DNA of 64,000 nucleotides from Kribbella sp. VKM Ac-2568. GTDB lineage: Bacteria; Actinomycetota; Actinomycetes; Propionibacteriales; Kribbellaceae. Below are positions 53,475 through 62,772 of the stretch, one piece after another. The DNA lies in NCBI RefSeq assembly GCF_004345365.1, contig NZ_SLVF01000010.1, positions 1 through 64,000 on the forward strand, read 5' to 3'. Both the position numbers and the translations under genes were made by a program. The notes under the pieces were generated by a model. That model was not told the DNA's origin, ran no database searches, and was given only the letters and a program-made list of their open reading frames with translations. Every line of letters begins with the position of its first letter. Within the stretch, counting starts at the first letter, position 1.

Positions 53475-54197
53475 ATGCCCACGGTGATTCTGGTCCGGCA
53501 CGGCCGTAGCAGTGCCAACACCTCCGGTGTCCTCGCCGGCCGGACCCCAGGGGTGAAGCTCGACGAGGTGGGCCTCCAGCAGGCCGCCGCGGTGGGGGAG
53601 CGGCTCGCGGAGTTGCCGCTCGCCGCGATCGTCACCTCGCCGCTCGACCGGTGCAAGCAGACCGCGGCCGCGATCGCGAAGCACCACGAAGCGTTGCGTC
53701 CGGCAACTGATCGCCGGTTGACCGAGTGCGGGTACGGCGACTGGACCGGCAAGAAACTGAGCGGGCTGATGAAGGACCCGCTCTGGCCGGTCGTCCAGCA
53801 GCACCCGTCGGCCGTCACGTTCCCCAACGGCGAGTCGATGCGGGCGATGCAGCAGCGCGCGGTGGATGCCGTCCGCGCGCACGACGCCGCGCTCGCCGCC
53901 AGCCACGGGCCCGGCGCTCTCTGGGTGGCCGTCTCGCACGGCGACGTGATCAAGGCGATCGTGGCCGACGCGCTCGGGCAGCACCTCGACACGTTCCAGC
54001 GGATCGTCGTCGACACCGCTTCGACGACGATCATCACCTACACCGCGACCAGGCCGTTCCTGGTTCGCCTGAACGACTCTGGCAGCGAGCTGGCCTCACT
54101 GGTCCCGAAGCCCGAGACGCCGGCGAAAGGCCACCGCCGGAAGTCCGCCGTACAGTCCAGCGCACAGTCCTCCGACGCGGTCGTCGGCGGACGGTAA
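53475..54197 (+). CDS. Histidine-phosphatase-superfamily (MSMEG_4193-type phosphomutase-like) protein
   Basis: 240 residues. The RHG motif LVRHGRSSAN holds the phospho-accepting His, EWTG-like GYGDWTGKKL holds the Glu region, and VSHGDVIKAI holds the second His. It is the first gene of a block conserved through actinobacteria (this protein, DUF3090, SCO1664, mshC), suggesting a link to mycothiol or inositol-phosphate metabolism; that link is inference from synteny. Confidence 0.85.
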   Translation: MPTVILVRHGRSSANTSGVLAGRTPGVKLDEVGLQQAAAVGERLAELPLAAIVTSPLDRCKQTAAAIAKHHEALRPATDRRLTECGYGDWTGKKLSGLMKDPLWPVVQQHPSAVTFPNGESMRAMQQRAVDAVRAHDAALAASHGPGALWVAVSHGDVIKAIVADALGQHLDTFQRIVVDTASTTIITYTATRPFLVRLNDSGSELASLVPKPETPAKGHRRKSAVQSSAQSSDAVVGGR

Positions 54198-54210
54198 TAG
54201 GGTTTCTGAC

Positions 54211-54786
54211 ATGGCGCGCGTAGTGCATTCGTATGACGATCCGGACCGGTTCGTCGCCGGCACCGTGGGAGAACCCGGTGCCCGGACCTTTTTCCTGCAG
54301 GCCCGGGCGGGTGCCCGGCTGACCTCGGTGGCCTGTGAGAAGGAACAGGTGATGGCGCTCGCGGAGCGGCTCGACGTGATGCTGGACGAGGTGGCCCGGC
54401 GGTTCGACCGGGAGCCGTCCACGCCGGTCGGGATGGACGACACCGACCCGCTCGAGCAGCCGATCGAGGAGGAGTTCCGGGCCGGCACCATGACGCTGGC
54501 CTGGGAGGCCGACGCCGAGAAGGTGGTGATCGAGGTCTTCGCGGTGGTGGCCGCGGATCCGGCCGAGCTGGAGGAGACCGACCCGGTCACGGCGGCGATG
54601 GAGTCCGACGACGCCGAGGTGTTCATCGTCCGGATCAGCGAGGAGCAGGCCCGCGCGTTCGCCCGCCGGGCCGTCGCGCTGGTCGCGTCCGGCCGGCCGA
54701 GCTGCCCGTTCTGCGGCCGCCCGATCGACCCGGAGGGGCACATCTGCCCGCGCGCCAACGGCTACCGCAGGCACGTCCGCGAATGA
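54211..54786 (+). CDS. DUF3090 protein with C-terminal zinc-ribbon
   Basis: 191 residues. The body matches the DUF3090 family (DPDRFVAGTVGEPGARTFFL, AWEADAEKVVIEVFAV). The end has CPFCGRPIDPEGHICPRANG, a four-ligand zinc site. Function unknown. It overlaps the next gene by 4 nt (ATGA). Confidence 0.88.
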   Translation: MARVVHSYDDPDRFVAGTVGEPGARTFFLQARAGARLTSVACEKEQVMALAERLDVMLDEVARRFDREPSTPVGMDDTDPLEQPIEEEFRAGTMTLAWEADAEKVVIEVFAVVAADPAELEETDPVTAAMESDDAEVFIVRISEEQARAFARRAVALVASGRPSCPFCGRPIDPEGHICPRANGYRRHVRE

Positions 54787-55574
54787 TCGATCTCGACCTG
54801 CTCCGCAGCGGGGAACTCGCCCTGCACGGACGGCTCGTCGCCGCCTCCAACGGCACCTTCCAGGGATCCGTCAGCGCCGGCGACCAGTCCGCGACCGTGG
54901 TCTACAAGCCAGTCGATGGCGAGCGGCCGCTGTGGGACTTCCCCGACGGCACGCTGGCCCAGCGCGAGTACGCGGCATACGTCGTGTCGGAGGCGCTCGG
55001 CTGGAACGTGGTACCGCCGACGCTGCTGCGCGACGGGCCGCTCGGCGAGGGCATGGTCCAGCTCTGGATCGACGAGGCGGAACTGCCGCCGGGTCAGACC
55101 GAGTTGGTCGACATCGTGCCGCAGGGCCGGGTGCCGAAGGGCTGGGTCGGGGTGTTCGACGCGCTCGACGGCCGGCACAACCCTGTGACGCTGGTGCACG
55201 CCGACAACGACGCCCTGCGGCGGATGGCGGTGTTCGATGCCATCGTCAACAATGCCGACCGCAAAGGCGGGCATGTGCTCGATCCGGGCGACGGCCGGGT
55301 GTTCGGTGTAGACCACGGGGTCACCTTCAACGCCGACGACAAGCTCCGCACGGTGCTGTGGGGCTGGGCCGGTACTGCGGTTCCGGCCCAGCTGCTGGAG
55401 GACGTGCGGAAGCTAGCGGACGAGCTCGCCGGGAAGCTGGGCGCCGAGCTGAACGAGCTGATCACGGCCGTCGAGCTCACCGCGACCCGCGAGCGGTGCG
55501 CCCAGCTCCTGAAGACCGGCACCTTCCCGTTCCCGAGCGACGAGTGGCCCGCCATACCGTGGCCCGCTTTCTAG
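54783..55574 (+). CDS. SCO1664-type protein, PI3/4-kinase-like
   Basis: 263 residues. VVYKPVDGERPLWDFPDGTL (kinase-like Lys), FDAIVNNADRKGGHVLDPGD (catalytic-loop-like N-N-A-D-R) and FGVDHGVTFN (metal D-H-G) give an atypical kinase fold related to PI3/4-kinase/HipA. Family members are fixed partners of DUF3090 and mshC. Phosphorylation of an inositol-containing or protein substrate is plausible but unproved. Confidence 0.85.
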   Translation: MIDLDLLRSGELALHGRLVAASNGTFQGSVSAGDQSATVVYKPVDGERPLWDFPDGTLAQREYAAYVVSEALGWNVVPPTLLRDGPLGEGMVQLWIDEAELPPGQTELVDIVPQGRVPKGWVGVFDALDGRHNPVTLVHADNDALRRMAVFDAIVNNADRKGGHVLDPGDGRVFGVDHGVTFNADDKLRTVLWGWAGTAVPAQLLEDVRKLADELAGKLGAELNELITAVELTATRERCAQLLKTGTFPFPSDEWPAIPWPAF

Positions 55575-55672
55575 GTCGTCGGTGGCGCCGGGGCGTGACG
55601 GAAGAGGCGGATCCGGCGAGTCTTGAGACGGCCGTCGTGTCGCGAAATTGCTGACTGGATAGGCTCCATCCC

Positions 55673-56893
55673 ATGCAGGCGTGGACGAAACCAGAAATCC
55701 CGGTCGTACCCGGGCCGGCCCGGCGTCTTCGCCTCTACGACACGGCGTCCGCGGGGCCCGTCGAGGTACCGCCAGGCACGGATGGCCCGGCGCGGATGTA
55801 CGTCTGCGGCATCACGCCGTACGACGCGACCCACATGGGCCACGCTGCGACGTACGTCACATTCGACCTGATCAACCGGCTCTGGCGCGACGCCGGCTAC
55901 GAGGTGCACTACACCCAGAACATCACCGACGTCGACGACCCGCTGCTCGAGCGCGCGACCGCGACCGGCGTCGAGTGGACCGATCTGGCCGCCCGCGAGA
56001 TCCAGCTCTTCCGCGACGACATGACCGCGCTCCGGGTGATCCCGCCGCAGGAGTACGTCGGCGTGGTCGAGTCGATCCCGCTCGTGGTCGACCAGATCGC
56101 CGAACTGCAGCAGGCCGGCGCTGTGTACTCCGTCGACGGCGACCTGTACTTCGCGGTCAAGGCGGACCCGGCCTTCGGCAGCGTCTCCAACTACGACGCG
56201 GACACCATGCGCGAGTTGTTCGCCGAGCGTGGCGGCGACCCGGACCGCGAGGGCAAGCGCGACCCGCTCGACGCGTTGCTCTGGCTGCACGAGCGCCCCG
56301 GCGAACCGGCCTGGGACTCCAAGCTCGGCCGCGGCCGGCCCGGCTGGCACATCGAGTGCTCGGCGATCGCGCTGAAGTACCTGGGCATGACGATCGACGT
56401 CCAGGGCGGCGGATCCGACCTGATCTTCCCGCACCACGAGATGTCCGCGAGCCAGGCCCAGTGCGCGACCGGCAAGCACCCCTTCGCCCGCGCCTACGTC
56501 CACCAGGCCATGGTCGGCCTCGACGGCGAGAAGATGTCGAAGTCCAAGGGCAACCTGGTCCTCGTCTCCAAGGAACGCCAGGCCGGCACCGACCCGATGG
56601 CGATCCGCCTCGCCCTGCTCGCGCACCACTACCGCACTGACTGGTTCTGGACGGAGTCCGATCTGCTGGCCGCACAGGAGCGCCTGGACGTCTGGCGCGG
56701 CGCTGTCACCCGCGGCTCGGGTCCTGACGGGGCCGCCGCGGTTGACGCGCTCCGCGCTGCGCTGACCAATGACCTGGACACCGTGGCCGCCCTGGCGGCG
56801 ATCGACCAGTGGTCGGAAACCAACGGCGACGACACCACCGCCCCGGCGCTGGTAGCCGAGGCCGTCGACGCCCTGCTGGGGATCAAGCTCTAA
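55673..56893 (+). CDS. mshC: Cysteine-1-D-myo-inosityl 2-amino-2-deoxy-alpha-D-glucopyranoside ligase
   Basis: 406 residues, class I tRNA-synthetase fold. YVCGITPYDATHMGHAATYV (HIGH-like plus zinc Cys), WHIECSAIAL (zinc Cys), LIFPHHEMSASQAQ and the KMSKSKGN loop identify MshC rather than CysRS (shorter, with the GITPYD variant). It uses ATP to join cysteine to GlcN-Ins, the third step of mycothiol biosynthesis, in the cytoplasm. Confidence 0.95.
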   Translation: MQAWTKPEIPVVPGPARRLRLYDTASAGPVEVPPGTDGPARMYVCGITPYDATHMGHAATYVTFDLINRLWRDAGYEVHYTQNITDVDDPLLERATATGVEWTDLAAREIQLFRDDMTALRVIPPQEYVGVVESIPLVVDQIAELQQAGAVYSVDGDLYFAVKADPAFGSVSNYDADTMRELFAERGGDPDREGKRDPLDALLWLHERPGEPAWDSKLGRGRPGWHIECSAIALKYLGMTIDVQGGGSDLIFPHHEMSASQAQCATGKHPFARAYVHQAMVGLDGEKMSKSKGNLVLVSKERQAGTDPMAIRLALLAHHYRTDWFWTESDLLAAQERLDVWRGAVTRGSGPDGAAAVDALRAALTNDLDTVAALAAIDQWSETNGDDTTAPALVAEAVDALLGIKL

Positions 56894-56901
56894 TACAGTT
56901 C

Positions 56902-56938
56902 GCCGGTACGCCGGTACGCCGGTACGCCGGTACGCCGG
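56902..56938 (+). repeat. 8-bp tandem repeat (GCCGGTAC, about 4.5 units)
   Basis: Begins 9 bp after the mshC stop. The unit GCCGGTAC is self-complementary apart from its edges, so the array can form hairpins. It may vary in copy number between strains. Confidence 0.8.
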
Positions 56939-57033
56939 ACGGGTGGTACGCCGGACATCAGGCGCGGGTGGTTCGTCGGGCATGGGTGCGGGTGGTTCGC
57001 CCGGCAACGGATGCGGGTGGTTCGCGGGCTCCG

Positions 57034-57148
57034 CTGCGTGATGGTGCTAGTCGTGCTGGTGTGCGTCAAGAGCGCTCCGCGTCCCTTCGGGATCGAAACA
57101 AGTTTCGACTCTTGACCCACCCCATCCCGACCAGGGAAGGACGCAGCT
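57034..57148 (+). repeat. Inverted-repeat arm, left
   Basis: About 115 bp, from TGCGTGATGGTGCTAGTCG to CCAGGGAAGGACGCAGCT. Contains nested hairpins: TCCC-TTC-GGGA, TCGAAAC-AA-GTTTCGA, and outer GTCAAGAG/CTCTTGAC. Pairs with 57858-57975. Confidence 0.8.
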
Positions 57149-57857
57149 ACGCGGATCCCGCGCAGAGGTCTGAGCCGGTCCGGGGTGGTGCTTTCGGGGT
57201 GGGTGTACGGACCGACAGGTAGTACTGGGCCGGTCGCGGAGGTTCCAGGCGTGGGTGGCGCGTCGGGGTGGTATGTGTAGCGACTACTTCCGGTCCGTCG
57301 GTACGCCAGCGGCCCCCGGGGATGGGTTTTCGTCCCGGTGGGTGGTGGTTGTGCCCGATTCGGGGGCTGGTGCTGGCGGGTTGTTCGACCACTGGCAGGT
57401 CGTTCGACCACTGGCGGCTTGTAAGGCGCCAGTGGCCGGACAACCCGTCATCGGGAGGCCGATCGCAGGCCCGGGTCCGCCGGCGGCACAGGTGCCGTGC
57501 AGTTGTGGGGACCGCGGACACCTTTTCGGGGGTGTGACCGCCGGTGGCGGTGCGGTGGTGGGGACCTCGGACACCGTGTGGGGAGCTGGGACAGGTCATG
57601 TCGTGTCCGGGGTCGCGACTTGGTGTCTGAGCCCGCACTTTGTGCACCGGTTGAGTGTCCGGGTCGCCGGGATCTGCTCAGCTCGGGCTGGTGCACAAGG
57701 TGCCGGTTTCGGGAGTCCCGCTTCCCCTCCGCGCAAAGGAACACCCCGAACTTCCGGGCGAGGCAGCTCCCCGAGCTTCCAAGCAAGGCAACTCCCCGAG
57801 CGTCTGGCGGAGGAGCATCCCGGGCCTTGTCGCCACACCTCTGAGCGGCTCCGGGAT

Positions 57858-57975
57858 AGCTGCGTTCCTTCCCTGGTCGGGGTGGTGTGGGTCCAGAGTC
57901 GGAACTTGTTCCGATCCCGAAGGGACGCCGAAGGCGCTCACTGGTGCACACCACCCCGACTAGCACGATCACGCA
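57858..57975 (-). repeat. Inverted-repeat arm, right
   Basis: Complementary to 57034-57148 with scattered differences. The inner hairpin is TCGGAAC-TT-GTTCCGA. Relative to the left arm both sides of one stem pair have changed (A-T to G-C), preserving pairing. Confidence 0.8.
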
Positions 57976-57990
57976 GCCCGGGGACGCAAC

Positions 57991-58086
57991 CACCTCCGCC
58001 CATGCCGGTGGCAGCACCTCCGCCCATGCCGGTGGCAGCACCTCCGCCCATGCCGGTGGCAGCACCTCCGCCTATGCCGTTGGAAC
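57991..58086 (+). repeat. 24-bp tandem repeat, about 4 units
   Basis: Unit CACCTCCGCCCATGCCGGTG plus GCAG. The first three copies are nearly identical and the fourth is diverged (TATGCCGTTGGAACC). Read on the minus strand it would encode G-A-A-T-G-M-G-G repeats, but no credible gene contains it. Confidence 0.75.
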
Positions 58087-58174
58087 CGCCCGCGCCCTGT
58101 GCCGGTGACCCCACCTCCGCTCGTGGCAAGGCGGATCTCCCGGCAGCAGGCGGCCGAGGTACGGGGGTACAGCG

Positions 58175-59020
58175 TTAGTCGGGGCGGTCGGTGTTGCGGC
58201 GGCGGAGGTAGCGTTCGAATTCGGCGGCTATGGCGTCGCCGCTGGCTTCGGGGAGGTCGGTGGTGTCGCGTTGTTCCTCCAGGGAGGCTACGTACTCGGC
58301 GACCTCGGGGTCTTCCTCGCTGAGTTCGTCGGCGCCTCGTTGCCAGGCTCGGGCCAGTTCCGGGAGGTCGCCTTCGGGGATCGGGAGGTCGAGCAGGGCC
58401 TCGACCTTGCCGAGCAGGGCGAGGGAGGCCTTGGGGCACGGGGTGCCGGCGATGTAGTGGGGGATCGCGGACCAGATCGAGACCGACGGTACGCCGAGGG
58501 TGCTGCACAGGTCGGCGAAGACGCCGGTGATGCCGGTCGCGCCCTCGTACGTCGACGGCTCCAGGCTCCAGGACGCGGTCAGCTCCGGGTCGGACGAGGA
58601 AGCGCTGACCGGGATCGGCCGGGTGTGCGGGGAGTCGGCGAGCAGGGCGCCGAGGACGACGACCAGCTGTGCGTTCGACTCGTCCACCAGCTCGAGCAGC
58701 TCGCGGCAGAAGCCCCGCCAGCGCATGTTCGGCTCGATGCCGCGGATCAGCAGCACGTCGCGGTCGGTGTCCTCGGGACGGGCCAGGAAGACCCGGGTGG
58801 TCGGCCAGGTGAGCCGCCGGATGCCCTCGTCGTCGAAGTTGACCTGCGGCCGGTTCACCTGGAAGTCGTAGTAGTCCTCGGGGTCGATCGCGGTGACGAG
58901 CTCCGCATCCCACTCCTCGATCAGGTGGTCGACCGCTCCGGTGGCCGCCTCGGCCGCGTCGTTCCAACCCTCGAACGCGGCGATCACGACCGGATCTCTC
59001 AGGTTCGCGAGATCTACCAC
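58175..59020 (-). CDS. PAC2-family protein (proteasome-assembly-chaperone-like)
   Basis: 281 residues from GTG 59020. VVIAAFEGWNDAAEAATGAV and RWRGFCRELLELVDESNAQL are diagnostic for actinobacterial PAC2 proteins, followed by GITGVFADLCSTLGVPSVSI. Homologues in eukaryotes and archaea aid proteasome assembly; the bacterial role is unsettled. It is divergent from metH with about 250 bp between. Confidence 0.9.
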   Translation of the reverse strand: MVDLANLRDPVVIAAFEGWNDAAEAATGAVDHLIEEWDAELVTAIDPEDYYDFQVNRPQVNFDDEGIRRLTWPTTRVFLARPEDTDRDVLLIRGIEPNMRWRGFCRELLELVDESNAQLVVVLGALLADSPHTRPIPVSASSSDPELTASWSLEPSTYEGATGITGVFADLCSTLGVPSVSIWSAIPHYIAGTPCPKASLALLGKVEALLDLPIPEGDLPELARAWQRGADELSEEDPEVAEYVASLEEQRDTTDLPEASGDAIAAEFERYLRRRNTDRPD

Positions 59021-59059
59021 TCGCCACCCCCTGTCCTAGTCGTCTGTAAGTAGCCCTTC

Positions 59060-59125
59060 CGGCGCTGCCCGAAGCCGCCGGTGCCGGACTGCCAGCCTAC
59101 GTGCATAACGAGTCCGGCGGCGGTG
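59060..59125 (+). promoter_or_regulatory. Hairpin in the metH leader region
   Basis: GCCGGACT (about 59083-59090) pairs with AGTCCGGC (about 59109-59116), extended by GCCGCCGGT/GGCGGTGG-type imperfect pairing. It lies in the 250-bp region between PAC2 and metH. I saw no cobalamin box or SAM-riboswitch core, so its regulatory meaning is open. Confidence 0.3.
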
Positions 59126-59268
59126 GTTTCACAGGCAGCGGAAAGTGTCGTGACACCGCATTACCATCTGAGACGGCTGATCAGATACCGGATCGCTGGG
59201 CTTGGCCTGGGACCGGGAAGTGGTCAACTGGTTCTTCCCAACGTCAGGCCCTATGTCTGGAGGCCCCG

Positions 59269-62200
59269 GTGGCTGCAGCAGTGTCCGAACGTCGTGATGA
59301 CCGTCCCGACCTGCGGGAGGTGCTCGCGCAGCGGGTGGTGGTGGCCGACGGGGCGATGGGCACGATGCTGCAGTCCTACGACCTGTCGCTGGAGGAGTTC
59401 CAGGGCTACGAGGGCTGCAACGAGATCCTCAATGTGACCCGGCCGGACGTGGTCCGCGAGATCCACCGGGCGTACTTCGACGTCGGCGTCGACTGCGTCG
59501 AGACGAACACCTTCGGCGCGAACTTCGCGAACCTTGGGGAGTACGGCATCGGCGAGCGGATCTACGAGCTCAGCGAAGCCGGCGCCCGGCTGGCCCGCGA
59601 GGCCGCGGACGCCGCGTCGACCCCGGATCAACCACGCTTCGTGCTCGGCAGTGTCGGCCCCGGCACCAAGCTCCCGACGCTCGGGCACACCACCTTCGCC
59701 ATCCTTCGGGACGCGTACGCCGAGAACGCGCGCGGCCTGATCGACGGGGGAGCGGACGCAATCCTGATCGAGACCACCCAGGACCTGCTCCAGACCAAGG
59801 CGAGCGTGATCGGCGCCAGGCAAGCGCTTGCGGCGAGTGGGTCGACCATCCCGGTGATCGTCTCGGTCACGGTGGAGACGACCGGCACGATGCTGCTCGG
59901 CAGCGAGATCGGCGCGGCTCTGACCGCGCTGGAGCCGCTGGGCATCGACCTGATCGGGCTGAACTGCGCGACCGGGCCGAAGGAGATGAGCGAGCACCTT
60001 CGCTACCTGAGCCGGCACTCGACCATCCCGCTCACCTGCATGCCGAATGCGGGCCTTCCGCAACTGACGGCCGACGGCGCCTTCTACCCGCTGACCCCCG
60101 AGGAGCTCGCGGACGCGCACGAGACCTTCGTCGACTCGTACGGGCTGTCCCTGGTCGGCGGCTGCTGCGGTACGACGCCGGAGCACCTGCGCCAGGTGGT
60201 TGAGCGGGTCGGTGGCCGTCCGGTGCAACCGCGTCAACCGCAGCCCGAGCCAGGCGTGTCGAGCCTGTACCAGCACGTCCCCTTCCGGCAGGACACGTCG
60301 TACCTGTCGATCGGGGAGCGGACCAACGCGAACGGGTCGAAAGCGTTCCGCGAGGCGATGCTGGCCGAGAACTGGGAGGGCTGCGTCGAGATCGCCCGGG
60401 CGCAGATCCGTGACGGAGCCCACCTGCTCGACCTCTGCGTGGACTACGTCGGCCGGGACGGCGTCGCCGACATGAAGGAGGTCGCGAGCCGATTGGCGAC
60501 CGCCTCGACCTTGCCTATCGTGCTGGATTCCACCGAGCCCGCAGTACTGCAGGCCGGGCTCGACCTGCTCGGCGGGCGGTGCGCGCTGAACTCGGTGAAC
60601 TTCGAGGACGGGGAGGCGTCAGAGTCCCGGTTCGCGCGGATCGCCTCGCTGGCTTCGGAGTACGGCGCTGCCGTGGTGGCGTTGACCATCGACGAGCAGG
60701 GGCAGGCGCGGACCGCCGAGCACAAGGTGGCGATCGCGGAGCGGTTGCTCGACACGTTGCAACAGGAGTACGGGATCGTGGGGCACGACGTACTGATCGA
60801 CTGCCTGACGTTCACGCTGGCGACCGGGCAGGAGGAGTCGCGCCGGGACGGGATCGAGACGATCGAGGCGATCCGCGAACTGAAGCGGCGCCGCCCCGAC
60901 GTGCAGACGGTGCTCGGCCTGTCGAACATCTCGTTCGGCCTCAACCCGGCCGCGCGGCACGTGCTGAACTCGGTGTTCCTGCACGAGTGCGTCCAGGCTG
61001 GGCTCGACTCGGCGATCGTGCACGCGAGCAGGATCATGCCGGTCGCGAAGATCCCGGACGACCAGCGCGAGGCCGCGCTCGACCTGATCTACGACCGGCG
61101 CCGCGAGGGGTACGACCCGCTGCAGCAGTTGCTCGAGCTGTTCGCCGATGTGAAGGCGTCCGACCTGAAGGCGAGCAAGCTGGAAGAGCTGCTCGCGCTA
61201 CCGGTGAACGAGCGGCTCAAGCAGCGCATCATCGACGGTGAGCGCGCCGGCGTCGAGGCCGACCTCGACGAATCGCTTGCCAATGGCAAGAAGGCGCTCG
61301 ACATCATCAACGAGGACCTGCTCGAGGGCATGAAGGTGGTCGGCGAGCTGTTCGGGTCCGGCCAGATGCAGCTGCCGTTCGTGCTGCAGTCGGCCGAGGT
61401 GATGAAGACCTGCGTCGCGCATCTCGAGCCGCACATCGAAAAGACTGACGATGAAGGCAAGGGCACGATCGTGCTGGCGACGGTCAAGGGCGACGTGCAC
61501 GACATCGGCAAGAACCTGGTCGACATCATCCTCACCAACAACGGCTACAGCGTGGTCAACCTCGGCATCAAGCAGCCGGTGAACGCGATCCTGGAGGCCG
61601 CCGAGGAGAACAAGGCGGACGTGATCGGCATGTCCGGGCTGCTGGTGAAGTCGACCGTGGTGATGAAGGAGAACCTCGAGGAGCTCAACCAGCGCGGACT
61701 GGCGCAGCGCTGGCCCGTCCTGCTCGGTGGTGCAGCATTGACCCGCGCGTACGTCGAGCAGGACCTCGGCAATCTCTTCGAGGGCGAGGTCCGCTACGCC
61801 CGGGACGCCTTCGAGGGACTCCGGCTGATGGACGCCGCGATGGCCGTGAAGCGAGGTGTGCCGGGCGCGGCGCTGCCCGAGCGGAGGCAACGCCGGGTCA
61901 GGTCCGCCACGAGGACGCTCGACCGGCCGCTCGACGAGATCCCCGCGCGGTCCGACGTCGCGCTGGACAACCCGGTACCGAAGCCGCCGTTCTGGGGTGA
62001 GCGGATCGTCAAGGGGATCCCGCTCGCCGACTACGCGGGGTACCTGGACGAGCGAGCGACGTTCCTGGGCCAGTGGGGTCTGCGGGCCACCCGCGGCGCC
62101 GACGGTCCGTCGTACGACGAGCTGGTCGAGAGCGAGGGCCGGCCGCGGCTGCGGATGTGGATGGACCGGGTGCACACCGAGGGCATCCTCGAGGCGGCGG

Positions 62201-62772
62201 TGGTCTACGGGTACTGGCCCTGCTACTCCAAGGGCAACAGCCTCGTGGTGCTGGATCCCGGCTCTCACACGGAGCTGCACCGGTTCGAGTTCCCGAGGCA
62301 GCGCCGGGACCGGTTCCTCTGCCTGGCGGACTTCTTCCGGCCGAAGGATTCCGGCGAGCTCGACGTGGTCGGGTTCCACCTGGTCACGATGGGCCCGAAG
62401 GTGGCCGAGGTGACGGGGGAGCTGTTCGCGCGGAACGCCTACCGGGACTACCTGGAACTGCACGGGTTGTCCGTGCAGCTGACGGAGGCGCTCGCGGAGT
62501 ACTGGCATTCCCGGGTGCGCGACGAGCTGGGGTTCGGCGGCGAGGACGGCGACCTGGACGGGATGCTGCGGGACCAGGCGTACCGCGGCTCGAGGTACTC
62601 GTTCGGGTACCCGGCGTGCCCGGATTTGGAGGACCGGGCGAAACTGGTGGGGTTGTTGAGGCCGGAACGGATCGGCGTCCACCTATCTGAGGAGCTGCAG
62701 TTGCACCCGGAACAGTCCACCGACGCCCTGGTGGTTCACCACCCCGAAGCGAAGTACTTCAACGCCTCATGA
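59269..62772 (+). CDS. metH: Cobalamin-dependent methionine synthase
   Basis: 1167 residues in MetH order: homocysteine domain with zinc ligands Cys233, Cys299 and Cys300 (GLNCATG, GGCCGTT), pterin/folate domain (LSIGERTNANGSKAFREAM), B12-binding domain with D742-x-H744-D-x-G (GDVHDIG) in which His744 is the lower cobalt ligand, and C-terminal activation domain. It transfers methyl from methyltetrahydrofolate to homocysteine. GTG 59269 has GGAGG 5 nt upstream; a longer frame from 59101 is not convincing. The HAD gene overlaps its stop. Confidence 0.96.
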   Translation: MAAAVSERRDDRPDLREVLAQRVVVADGAMGTMLQSYDLSLEEFQGYEGCNEILNVTRPDVVREIHRAYFDVGVDCVETNTFGANFANLGEYGIGERIYELSEAGARLAREAADAASTPDQPRFVLGSVGPGTKLPTLGHTTFAILRDAYAENARGLIDGGADAILIETTQDLLQTKASVIGARQALAASGSTIPVIVSVTVETTGTMLLGSEIGAALTALEPLGIDLIGLNCATGPKEMSEHLRYLSRHSTIPLTCMPNAGLPQLTADGAFYPLTPEELADAHETFVDSYGLSLVGGCCGTTPEHLRQVVERVGGRPVQPRQPQPEPGVSSLYQHVPFRQDTSYLSIGERTNANGSKAFREAMLAENWEGCVEIARAQIRDGAHLLDLCVDYVGRDGVADMKEVASRLATASTLPIVLDSTEPAVLQAGLDLLGGRCALNSVNFEDGEASESRFARIASLASEYGAAVVALTIDEQGQARTAEHKVAIAERLLDTLQQEYGIVGHDVLIDCLTFTLATGQEESRRDGIETIEAIRELKRRRPDVQTVLGLSNISFGLNPAARHVLNSVFLHECVQAGLDSAIVHASRIMPVAKIPDDQREAALDLIYDRRREGYDPLQQLLELFADVKASDLKASKLEELLALPVNERLKQRIIDGERAGVEADLDESLANGKKALDIINEDLLEGMKVVGELFGSGQMQLPFVLQSAEVMKTCVAHLEPHIEKTDDEGKGTIVLATVKGDVHDIGKNLVDIILTNNGYSVVNLGIKQPVNAILEAAEENKADVIGMSGLLVKSTVVMKENLEELNQRGLAQRWPVLLGGAALTRAYVEQDLGNLFEGEVRYARDAFEGLRLMDAAMAVKRGVPGAALPERRQRRVRSATRTLDRPLDEIPARSDVALDNPVPKPPFWGERIVKGIPLADYAGYLDERATFLGQWGLRATRGADGPSYDELVESEGRPRLRMWMDRVHTEGILEAAVVYGYWPCYSKGNSLVVLDPGSHTELHRFEFPRQRRDRFLCLADFFRPKDSGELDVVGFHLVTMGPKVAEVTGELFARNAYRDYLELHGLSVQLTEALAEYWHSRVRDELGFGGEDGDLDGMLRDQAYRGSRYSFGYPACPDLEDRAKLVGLLRPERIGVHLSEELQLHPEQSTDALVVHHPEAKYFNAS

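Larger units (their letters stand above)
56894..58174. other. 1.28-kb repeat-rich intergenic region, no gene seen
   Basis: Between mshC and the 3' end of the PAC2 gene. It contains the 8-bp array, two inverted 115-bp arms (57034-57148 and 57858-57975), internal partial repeats (for example GTGGGGACC...CGGACACC near 57504 and 57560, and CCCCGAGC units at 57772-57802) and a 24-bp tandem array. Open frames here have shadow-like composition and no ribosome sites. Confidence 0.6.

Noticed and set aside
57255..58178. Proline-rich open frame in the mshC-PAC2 gap
   Set aside because: No ribosome site, composition follows the local repeats, and the frame simply crosses the inverted arms and tandem array.
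59021..59268. Cobalamin or SAM riboswitch before metH
   Set aside because: No B12 box or SAM-I/IV core could be found by eye; only a simple hairpin is present. A covariance-model scan would settle it.
61198..62682. A long minus-strand frame opposite metH
   Set aside because: Shadow of metH. The composition is Arg/Val/Leu-rich without domain motifs, and MetH domains are complete on the plus strand.
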